Below, in pieces: positions 1 through 8,505 of a stretch of DNA of 10,892 bases. The stretch comes from Coriobacteriia bacterium. GTDB taxonomy: Bacteria; Actinomycetota; Coriobacteriia; Coriobacteriales; QAMH01. Numbering within the stretch: the stretch's first letter is position 1; each line of letters opens with the position of its first letter. The notes below the pieces were generated by a model. It did no database searches, had not been told where the DNA came from, and was given only the letters and a program-made list of their open reading frames with translations. The stretch spans positions 1-10,892 of the forward strand of contig CAAEKX010000407.1 of NCBI GenBank assembly GCA_900756605.1, read 5' to 3'. The position numbers were made by a program, and so were the translations under genes.

Positions 1-505
1 ACATGGCCGCTTCCCAGACCTGGCCCTCCTCGATCTCGCCGTCGCCGAGCAGGGTGAAGACGCGGCGCTTGGGGCCGCCCTCGTTCTGGCGGTCGATGCG
101 CATCCCAAGCGCGACGCCCGCGGCAATCGAAAGGCCCTGGCCGAGCGACCCGGTCGAAACCTCGACACCGGGGAGCTTCTTGGAATCGGGATGACCTTGC
201 AGGCGGCTGTGCAGCTTGCGCAGCGTGAGCAACTCGTCGTCGGGGACGAGACCAAGCTCGGCAAGCGCGGCATAGAGCACCGGCGCGGCATGACCCTTCG
301 AGAGGATGAAGTAGTCACGCTCGGGGTGCTGCGGGTCATCCTCGGAGTAGTTCATCACGCCGCCGAAGTAGAGCGACGCAACGATGTCCGTGGCCGAAAG
401 CGACCCACCAGGGTGACCGCTACCAGCCTCTTTAAGCATCTTGATGATGTTCTTGCGCATGTTGTTCGCACGCGCCTCGATCTCTTCCACAGACTCTTGG
501 ATCAC
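1..505 (-). CDS. Transketolase, N-terminal (thiamine-diphosphate-binding) subunit, 3'-truncated by the window
   Basis: The visible 168 residues are the N-terminal part of transketolase, a cytoplasmic enzyme that moves two-carbon ketol units between sugar phosphates in the non-oxidative pentose phosphate pathway. Seen: the conserved AGSGHPGGSLS block (residues 27-37, with His31), SKGHAAPVLYAAL (from 69), STGSLGQGL (117-125) and the start of the cofactor motif GDGEIEEGQVWEA (Gly154-Asp155-Gly156). The start chosen is GTG at 505-503, because GAGAGGG lies 7 bases before it and the reading frame matches the family from about residue 10; the first ATG (codon 16) would cut into the conserved N-terminus. 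The short N-terminus resembles the split form, in which a roughly 270-residue N-terminal subunit is followed by a separate C-terminal subunit. The split is inferred, since the gene runs off the window. Confidence 0.93.
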   Translation of the reverse strand, partial: MIQESVEEIEARANNMRKNIIKMLKEAGSGHPGGSLSATDIVASLYFGGVMNYSEDDPQHPERDYFILSKGHAAPVLYAALAELGLVPDDELLTLRKLHSRLQGHPDSKKLPGVEVSTGSLGQGLSIAAGVALGMRIDRQNEGGPKRRVFTLLGDGEIEEGQVWEAAM

Positions 506-547
506 GGATGCGCCCTCTCTTGATTGAGTGGTTTTTCAAGTCAGTTC

Positions 548-575
548 ATCATACTAGCTACGCATTGAAAGTCAT
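548..575 (-). promoter_or_regulatory. Candidate promoter for transketolase
   Basis: On the minus strand a TATGAT -10 box (548-553, 5 of 6 to consensus) sits 16 bases from ATGACT (570-575, 4 of 6 to TTGACA). Transcription would start near 541, leaving a leader of about 35 bases before the GTG. The -35 box overlaps the left end of the palindromic repeat at 571-644. It was found by eye and the -35 is weak. Confidence 0.35.
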
Positions 576-644
576 CGAGAAATCTCTTCGAGCTTAGTGA
601 GATTTCTCCATTACGCTGCCTACGGCAGCTCCAGTCGAAATGAC
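571..644. repeat. Palindromic intergenic repeat (REP/MITE-like), 74 bp
   Basis: The stretch is bounded by short terminal inverted repeats: GTCAT-CGA at 571-578 against TCG-AA-ATGAC at 635-644. Inside are a perfect 10-bp inverted repeat, GAGAAATCTC (577-586) and GAGATTTCTC (599-608), with a 12-base loop, and a 6-bp hairpin, GCTGCC (615-620) and GGCAGC (624-629), with a 3-base loop. On the minus strand the pattern (TGTCATTTCGACTGGAGC, then GGAGAAATCTC) resembles from memory a dispersed intergenic repeat seen in many bacterial genomes. It lies between the prfB stop and the transketolase promoter. The 10-bp hairpin could stop prfB transcription, but no run of T follows it on that strand. It has no coding capacity. 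Confidence 0.6.
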
Positions 645-660
645 AGGGGAGCCGTGTCTG

Positions 661-676
661 CGGCAGCTCCAGTCGA
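661..676. repeat. Second copy of a 16-bp segment of the palindromic repeat
   Basis: CGGCAGCTCCAGTCGA occurs at 623-638 inside the 74-bp repeat and again, identical, at 661-676, 38 bp away and only 8 bp from the prfB stop codon. It may be the remnant of a second, partly deleted element. The 22 bases between the two (639-660) show no recognisable structure. Confidence 0.6.
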
Positions 677-684
677 TACGCCAC

Positions 685-1788
685 CTAGCTCGCTTCGCTG
701 ACGCGCCATTGATGATAGCCAACGACGAACTCGTCGATGTCGCCGTCGAAGACCGCGTCCACGTTGCCCGTCTCGACACCGCTACGCAGGTCCTTGACCA
801 TCTGATAGGGATAGAGTACGTAATTGCGGATCTGGTTGCCGAAGGAAATCTCGTGCTTGGGGCCGCGCAGCTCGTCGAGCGCGTTGGCGCGCTTCTCCTG
901 CTCGAGCTCGTAGAGCTTGGAGCGCAAAATGCCCATGGCCGTCGCCTTGTTCTGGAGCTGGGAGCGCTCGTTTTGGCAGGTGACGACGATACCCGTGGGC
1001 AAATGCGTGATGCGCACGGCAGAGTCGGTCGTGTTGACGCCCTGGCCGCCATGACCCGAGGAGTGGTAGACATCGATGCGCAGGTCGCCTTCGTCGATTT
1101 CGACCTCTATGTCATCGGGCAAAACGGGCAAAACCTCGACACCACCAAAGGTGGTCTGACGACGCTTCTTGGCATCCGTCGGACTGATGCGCACGAGACG
1201 GTGCACGCCCTGCTCGCTCTTGAGCATGCCGTAGGCGTTATGCCCGCTCACGGTGAAGGTCGCGCGGTCGAGGCCGATGGCCTCGCCGGCAGGGGCATCG
1301 TTAATGGTGACTTTCCAGTTCTTGCGCTCGGCGTAGCGCGTGTACATGCGAAAGAGCATCTCGGTCCAGTCCTGGGCTTCGAGACCACCTTGGCCGGGAT
1401 TGATCGTCACGATGCAGTCACCGGAATCGAGCTCGTCGTCGAACCACGAGGACAACTCGAGCGCGTCGGCATTGGACGTAAGCGTTCTGATGGACTCGAT
1501 GACCTCGCCCTCGAGCTCGTCGTCACCCTCCATCGCGAGTTCGTTTGCCGTCTCGGCATCCTCGAGAAGCGAGACGGCGTTGTCATACTCCGCGATCTCG
1601 TCACGCAGCGCCGCCGCCTTGCTCATGATTGACTGGGCGTGCTCCTGATCGTCCCAGAAACCCGCCTGTGCCGATTGGCCTTCAAGGCCGGCGAGCTGCT
1701 CGCGCTTGTCATCGATGTGCAGGTACGAGCCCATCTTCTCGATGCGCTCGCGCAGCATCGCAAGCTCCTGTGCGTGATTGTCTGCCAT
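685..1788 (-). CDS. prfB: Peptide chain release factor 2 (RF2)
   Basis: RF2 recognises UGA and UAA in the ribosomal A site and triggers release of the finished peptide. The 367-residue length is normal. Seen: an N-terminal helical domain (about 1-110), the family block GQGGLEAQDWTEMLFRMY (132-149), the GGQ hydrolysis motif in SSGHGGQGVN (243-252, Gln249), and the C-terminal SQLQNK and YPYQMVKDLRSG blocks. The codon-recognition tripeptide, normally Ser-Pro-Phe, reads Ser-Pro-Thr (202-204). The programmed +1 frameshift common in prfB is absent: codons 20-27 run straight through as GSYLHIDD with no internal TGA. The start is the ATG at 1786-1788, 11 bases after the secA stop, with AGGG overlapping that stop, so coupling to secA is likely. 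The stop codon is TAG, which RF2 itself does not read. Confidence 0.97.
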   Translation of the reverse strand: MADNHAQELAMLRERIEKMGSYLHIDDKREQLAGLEGQSAQAGFWDDQEHAQSIMSKAAALRDEIAEYDNAVSLLEDAETANELAMEGDDELEGEVIESIRTLTSNADALELSSWFDDELDSGDCIVTINPGQGGLEAQDWTEMLFRMYTRYAERKNWKVTINDAPAGEAIGLDRATFTVSGHNAYGMLKSEQGVHRLVRISPTDAKKRRQTTFGGVEVLPVLPDDIEVEIDEGDLRIDVYHSSGHGGQGVNTTDSAVRITHLPTGIVVTCQNERSQLQNKATAMGILRSKLYELEQEKRANALDELRGPKHEISFGNQIRNYVLYPYQMVKDLRSGVETGNVDAVFDGDIDEFVVGYHQWRVSEAS

Positions 1789-1799
1789 GCCCCGCTACC

Positions 1800-4556
<2,757 letters not shown>

Positions 4557-4701
4557 GATTCATGCCTTTATTTTTCTGAAACGATATTGGCGTCCGTACT
4601 ACTTTAGCACAGGTCAGTAGTGCCCCTTCCTGACGAGTGGGGAACAAACGCATGCCCATAGAAGCCACACATCACGCACGCGCTGTCTCCATCCTAAAAG
4701 G
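4557..4701. other. Intergenic region between the STAND regulator and secA
   Basis: These 145 bases must hold the 3' end of the regulator transcript and any secA promoter. On the minus strand I see a weak extended -10-like TGCTAAAGT (4601-4609) with no clear -35. It is overlapped by a 6-bp inverted repeat, ACTACT (4598-4603) and AGTAGT (4616-4621). No terminator with a T run is visible, so some read-through from the regulator into secA is possible. No small ORF or RNA is recognisable. Confidence 0.3.
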
Positions 4702-7374
4702 TCAGGGTGCTTTTTGGGCAAGCGCCGCCTCCAGGCGCAAGAGCTCGGGATCGGTGGTCACGAGCGCGTTGTAGAGCTCGCGCGTCTCGATGGACGGGTC
4801 GAGGCCGAGCGTTTCCTGCAGGTAATCGCGGCATGAGAGATAGGTCTTGATTGCCGGGCAACGCTGGCCCGAGGCAATCTGCGCCTTCATGAGCGCACGG
4901 TACACGTCCTCGCGCGTCTGCTCTTCCTCCATTGCCTTGCGCGCGAACCACAGGGCGATGCGCGTATCGCGTACCCGCAAGGCGCAATCCGTCGCCGCGA
5001 CCATGGCATCGACGTAGAGCGCACGGTAGCGATCGCGTTGGGCGTTGATGGCCCGCACGCTACGCTCGCTGGGCACGAGGCCTCCCCGGTAGAGGGCCTC
5101 GATCTTTGCATAGGTGTCGAGCAGGTAGTTCGCGTCGTGATCCGAGACGAGCAGATGTCGCGCGAGCTGCTCGAGCTCCGCGACGTCAGAGTGCACGTAG
5201 CGCGGATCGATGCGACAGAATTCGCCATTGCGCTCGAGGTAAGGCGCCTCCCCCACGATCGAGATGCAGTTACCCCAGACGGTATAGAAGTTATCGAGCG
5301 CATGCGTACGCGCCAGACCGGGCCATATCTGCTTGAGAAGATCGTCACGCGGCACGTCACGGCCGTGGTTGAGGACGAGCAGGGAGAAGAGCGCGCGGGC
5401 CTTCTTGCGCCACCTGCCCTCGCTCAGATAGCGCTCGCCAATGGTCACCTCAAAGCCACCAAGCAGGCGCACGTACATCTCGTCACCGGTCTTGTTGACG
5501 ACGTTGGGCTTGGGGACGGCCTTTCCGGCATTTTGCACAGAGAGCCCCTGAAGCTTCCACGGTATCGATGCGGACTCTCGACCACAGCAGGTGGCGAGCA
5601 TTTCGAGCATATGAGCAGCTCCGTCGAGGACCTTGGCGTCGCGACGGTCCACGACGGGGCCGACCAACCCAAAGTACCCCGATCGCCACATATCGCAGAC
5701 GAGCATTGCCTCGGTGAAGCTCGTCACGCCACGCCTGCGCATTCTGAGCACCGCATCGCAACCAAGGTCCTGGACCAGATGCCGCAGATCGGGGCTATCG
5801 ACATGCGCGAGCACGTGCAGGGCGACTCCGAACGCACGCGAGTTTCCAAGCATGTCGGCATGCTCGGTGAACAGCGCCCCCAGCTGTCGGGCACGCTGCC
5901 TGCCCGGTGCACGACGCCCCTTACCATACCGCGGGTCGCTCTCGGGATCATCGAGGCAAAACGCGCGGGCAAGCTCGGCGTTCGTGCAGGAGTCGAGTAC
6001 GCTCGTGATAAAGGAGAGCTCGCCAGGCACCTTGATCTTCGGCGACAGCTCGTAATGCGTGGTGTCGATAATCGCATTCTCGTCGAATTGGGCAAGCGCG
6101 ATGCGAGCCGCGACACTCGCAACATCTGGTTTGTCGGCCAATTTTTGCATGGCAAGAACGTGCTGCGCGATATGACATGCCTCGCGCGCATCTCCCGACA
6201 AGCCGGATACCCACGCGTGAATCACCTGCAGTATGGGGCTATTTGCATACGTTGCGTCGGGACAACGGTCAAGCAGTGTCGAGACAAGATGCGTCTCGCC
6301 CGCATCGAGAAAGTCCCAGCCCCGCTCGACAAGCCACGCGGCACAGCGCTCGTCATTGCAGAAGGCATCGATGATGATGGATCCACGTCGCAAGTCACCG
6401 CGTTTGAACAGCGCCCCGAGCACGCGCTCGGACAGCGGACAGGTGCCTTCGAGCACGACGGCTTCGAGCTTGTTGGCAAGGATCGCATGCCTGAGATCGG
6501 CCAGCTCGAAATCCGCGAGCTCGAATACACCGGATACCGTATCGATGCCGAAGACGGGATAGTCACGCGCAAGCAACGCGATGTCCTCGCTCCTGAGCGT
6601 AATCCCGACGCCTTCGAGATCGCGCATGGTGCCCGTCTTGAACAGGAGCATGGCAAACATGCCGCGCACGAGATCGAGCGGGAGACGCTCGGAGAACAGC
6701 CCCTCGAGGCACTCCTGCTGGGACAGCATGTTTGCGCCCCAGATAACCGAAGCCGCGCGTCCGAACAGCAATTTGCCGGCATCGATCCAGCGCTTCTTGC
6801 CGAATGCGCGACTACCGCCGTCCTGCTCGGTTACCTGCCGCGGAGCACACTCTTGCTCGGTTGCGAGCAGTTCGACTGCGTGTATGGAAAGGCAATCGGC
6901 CTGCAGGGCGCTCAGGACATCGCAAGAGGGCAGCGTCGTTGCGATGACCTCGATGCCCGCGTAGAGAGCCGCGTCAACATGCCGAGAGAGGGCATGGGCG
7001 CGTTCCTCGTGTAGCCAGGGCATGTTGTCGAGAATGACGAGACTCGCGCAGATATCGCCCTGCCTCACGATCATGTTCTCGTCCCTGTCGAGCGCGAGCA
7101 AGAAATCAGGGCTTGCGGCATCAATCCAGGTAACGGAGCTGTCAGGGAAGAGACGCTGCGCATACTCGCGCGCAAGCTCCGTCTTTCCGAAGCCGTGTGG
7201 CGCCATGATGAGGCGCAGGGCATTGCGGTCTTGCAGCATCGCCGAAATAAGCGCATCACGTTTGACGTGCGTCCCCAGAAGCGACGACACCTGCAATTCT
7301 GCCGGATAGTCGAGCGAGAGATCCTCCCCCGTCTCTTCGGGTGTCTCGAAATCAAACGCAAGCTCCTCGACCAT
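4702..7374 (-). CDS. STAND-type transcriptional regulator: MalT-like NTPase with C-terminal winged helix and BTAD (SARP-like)
   Basis: This 890-residue cytoplasmic protein is probably a signal-gated transcription activator. Seen: a P-loop APHGFGKT (58-65), of the APxGxGKT form found in MalT-like STAND proteins, and a Walker-B-like LVILDN (112-117). A long, mostly helical middle (about 200-600) has no motif I can name. The C-terminal segment starting MYVRLLGGFEVTIG (633) has the OmpR/SARP winged-helix pattern with KKARALFSLLVLNHGRDVPRDDL, followed by a bacterial transcriptional activator domain (about 731-872) ending in YLQETLGLDPSIETRELYNAL. STAND regulators normally assemble on ATP and a ligand; the ligand here is unknown. 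This order, NTPase first and SARP module last, is the reverse of AfsR. The start ATG has GGGGGAGGA 6 bases upstream and lies 15 bases after the small membrane gene, so the two are almost certainly co-transcribed. Its targets are unknown. The stop is TGA. Confidence 0.82.
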   Translation of the reverse strand: MVEELAFDFETPEETGEDLSLDYPAELQVSSLLGTHVKRDALISAMLQDRNALRLIMAPHGFGKTELAREYAQRLFPDSSVTWIDAASPDFLLALDRDENMIVRQGDICASLVILDNMPWLHEERAHALSRHVDAALYAGIEVIATTLPSCDVLSALQADCLSIHAVELLATEQECAPRQVTEQDGGSRAFGKKRWIDAGKLLFGRAASVIWGANMLSQQECLEGLFSERLPLDLVRGMFAMLLFKTGTMRDLEGVGITLRSEDIALLARDYPVFGIDTVSGVFELADFELADLRHAILANKLEAVVLEGTCPLSERVLGALFKRGDLRRGSIIIDAFCNDERCAAWLVERGWDFLDAGETHLVSTLLDRCPDATYANSPILQVIHAWVSGLSGDAREACHIAQHVLAMQKLADKPDVASVAARIALAQFDENAIIDTTHYELSPKIKVPGELSFITSVLDSCTNAELARAFCLDDPESDPRYGKGRRAPGRQRARQLGALFTEHADMLGNSRAFGVALHVLAHVDSPDLRHLVQDLGCDAVLRMRRRGVTSFTEAMLVCDMWRSGYFGLVGPVVDRRDAKVLDGAAHMLEMLATCCGRESASIPWKLQGLSVQNAGKAVPKPNVVNKTGDEMYVRLLGGFEVTIGERYLSEGRWRKKARALFSLLVLNHGRDVPRDDLLKQIWPGLARTHALDNFYTVWGNCISIVGEAPYLERNGEFCRIDPRYVHSDVAELEQLARHLLVSDHDANYLLDTYAKIEALYRGGLVPSERSVRAINAQRDRYRALYVDAMVAATDCALRVRDTRIALWFARKAMEEEQTREDVYRALMKAQIASGQRCPAIKTYLSCRDYLQETLGLDPSIETRELYNALVTTDPELLRLEAALAQKAP

Positions 7375-7389
7375 AGTGCATCCTCCCCC

Positions 7390-7650
7390 TCAGAACAGTG
7401 CTTCGCATGCGAGGGTGATGGTGCGCGACAGCGCCGAATCGGGCACGCAGATAACCGCGATTGCACAGATGAGCAACAGTATTCCGCAGCTTGACAGCAG
7501 GCATGACACGATAAGCAGCATGCGCGGCTGACGCAGCGCATGCTCGCTTTGCCTCTCGGGAGCCTCTTCACGCGAAAACCGGGAGAGACGTGCCATGACG
7601 GCTTGGGCGCTTTCGTGTGAAGGCGCAGGCGGAACCTCGATGCTCATCAT
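7390..7650 (-). CDS. Small single-pass membrane protein, unknown function
   Basis: The product is 86 residues: a hydrophilic, charged N-terminal half (1-43, with SHESAQAVMARLSRFSREE) and one long hydrophobic segment (about 44-69), then a short tail ending in CEALF. There is no cleavable signal peptide pattern, so an N-in anchor is the simplest topology. Two ATGs are adjacent. AGGAG lies only 2 bases before the first (7650-7648) but 5 before the second (7647-7645), so translation may start at the second and give 85 residues. The whole AGGAG can pair in a hairpin (7653-7678). Only 15 bases separate it from the STAND regulator, and its TGA runs directly into that gene's ribosome site. A membrane partner or sensor for the regulator is a reasonable guess but is not shown. 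I do not recognise the family. Confidence 0.7.
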   Translation of the reverse strand: MMSIEVPPAPSHESAQAVMARLSRFSREEAPERQSEHALRQPRMLLIVSCLLSSCGILLLICAIAVICVPDSALSRTITLACEALF

Positions 7651-7652
7651 TA

Positions 7653-7678
7653 CTCCTCGCTATTGCTCTTGCGAGGAA
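7653..7678 (-). promoter_or_regulatory. Hairpin enclosing the ribosome-binding site of the small membrane gene
   Basis: On the minus-strand RNA, UUCCUCGC (complement of 7671-7678) pairs with GCGAGGAG (complement of 7653-7660) as seven Watson-Crick pairs plus one terminal G-U, around a 10-base loop. The 3' arm contains the entire AGGAG Shine-Dalgarno sequence, so the folded form would block translation of the membrane protein and, by coupling, possibly of the regulator behind it. Confidence 0.5.
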
Positions 7679-7714
7679 GCAGGGTACCCGCCCTCATTAT
7701 CTCGTCTCTACAAA

Positions 7715-7744
7715 ATCATCTCGGCAAGATATGGTTTTTCTCAA
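7715..7744 (-). promoter_or_regulatory. Candidate promoter for the membrane protein-regulator pair
   Basis: On the minus strand TTGAGA (7739-7744, 5 of 6 to TTGACA) lies 18 bases from GATGAT (7715-7720, 4 of 6 to TATAAT). A second -10-like GATAAT (7696-7701) lies downstream without a good -35. Either would leave a leader containing the ribosome-site hairpin. The same stretch holds nested inverted repeats (7713-7754), so the assignment is weak. Confidence 0.25.
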
Positions 7745-7767
7745 ACCATGATTTCGATCGGACGTCT

Positions 7768-8397
7768 CTACTCCACGACAGCGCTGATTTCGATATGCAG
7801 GTTCAGAAGCCGAGCGCCCTTGACATCGATAAGCACGTCGCGGCTTATCTTCTTGAATGCGTCCTTCTCTGACACGCCACACTCGATCAGCTTGCCGGTT
7901 GCGTCTTCGTCAAGGTCCAGCTGTATACCAACGTGCTTCGCCGTCTGCCAGCGGCCCGATTCGGCAAGATGCAATACATCGGCACGTGTATTGTCACGCT
8001 CGATGAGCCTGCTCAGCTCGATGCTGACGTCAACACCGGTTTTTCCGTAAATGATGTTGTGGATTCCGCAATATAGAACAAGGAAGGCAAGGAGCGGGTC
8101 GCCCGCCTGGCGGTGCGTGCAGACGACGATAAGCCTGAGCCGCTCCGGATGGGGCTCCTTCCGAAAGAACCTCTCGAGCCCGACGGCCATGTCATCGGCA
8201 TCTATGAAGTGCGCTTCGTCGATGATCGCAAGCGTGCCACCTGCCACAATCGTGTTGTGGAGCACGTCTTCGAGGGCGCCTTCCTGGTGTGGGTTAAAGC
8301 GCAGGTCAATCCCATCCCCAAGCACTGCCGTGAAGTATCCGCTCCGCTCGTGTGTCGTCAAAACGACCACGTCGTTCGATGTGCGCCTCTTCTCCAT
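7768..8397 (-). CDS. Rossmann/P-loop-like protein of unknown function, Walker-B-like motif without Walker A
   Basis: The product has 209 residues from the chosen start. Alternating hydrophobic strands and helices suggest a Rossmann-type fold: VVVLTTH (10-16), a LAIIDEAHF motif (56-64) resembling a Walker B or DEAD-type strand, LRLIVVCTHRQAGDPLLAFLV (87-107) and GIHNIIYGK (111-119), then RLIERDNTRADVL (130-142). There is no P-loop GxxxxGK[ST], so ATP hydrolysis is doubtful. From memory, the pattern of a strand, R-x-x-GDPLLAFLV and GI-x-x-I resembles the receiver-like N-terminal domain of some conjugation or pilus CpaE/VirC1-like proteins; this is a weak link. Three in-frame ATGs exist (8415, 8406, 8397). 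The third is preferred because AGGGGG lies 9 bases upstream, while the first has no ribosome site. It is divergent from the RHH-like gene. The stop is TAG. Confidence 0.62.
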   Translation of the reverse strand: MEKRRTSNDVVVLTTHERSGYFTAVLGDGIDLRFNPHQEGALEDVLHNTIVAGGTLAIIDEAHFIDADDMAVGLERFFRKEPHPERLRLIVVCTHRQAGDPLLAFLVLYCGIHNIIYGKTGVDVSIELSRLIERDNTRADVLHLAESGRWQTAKHVGIQLDLDEDATGKLIECGVSEKDAFKKISRDVLIDVKGARLLNLHIEISAVVE

Positions 8398-8450
8398 CTG
8401 CCCCATCCCCCTCATGATGACGCAAACCTGCCCGTTGCGCGCCTCCTTGC

Positions 8451-8458
8451 CTTATAAT
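8451..8458. promoter_or_regulatory. Overlapping divergent -10 elements between the two accessory genes
   Basis: CTTATAAT contains a perfect TATAAT on the plus strand (8453-8458) and TATAAG on the minus strand (8451-8456). Neither has a good -35 at 16-18 bases; TTGCGC (8435-8440) is only 12 bases from the plus-strand -10. TGCGC pentamers flank the site at 8436-8440 and 8465-8469 and could be operator half-sites. The plus-strand start would fall near 8465, about 40 bases before the RHH-like gene. Confidence 0.45.
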
Positions 8459-8505
8459 CCGCTCTGCGCATAACCATGTGATGCCACTATGAGACAGGAA
8501 TGCAG

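Noticed and set aside
577..608. The 10-bp hairpin as an intrinsic terminator for prfB
   Set aside because: The stem is perfect but AT-rich, and no T run follows it on the minus strand; it fits better as part of the palindromic repeat.
640..1632. A 330-codon plus-strand open frame opposite prfB
   Set aside because: It is antisense to an unambiguous RF2 gene and has no ribosome site or recognisable domain.
5038..7014. A 658-codon open frame on the plus strand opposite the STAND regulator
   Set aside because: It lies wholly antisense to a gene with clear P-loop, winged-helix and BTAD motifs, its product shows no family pattern, and long antisense frames are expected from the codon bias of GC-rich genes.
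8398..8415. Start of the P-loop-like gene at the first ATG (8415) or the second (8406)
   Set aside because: The first has no Shine-Dalgarno and the second directly abuts the purine run. The third ATG (8397) has AGGGGG at 9 bases. The longer forms remain possible but are less likely.
8500..8505. Start of the RHH-like gene at the ATG at 8500
   Set aside because: AGGA touches this ATG with no spacing. The ATG at 8506 has 6 bases of spacing and gives the GRPQREKPKE start seen in other DNA-binding proteins.
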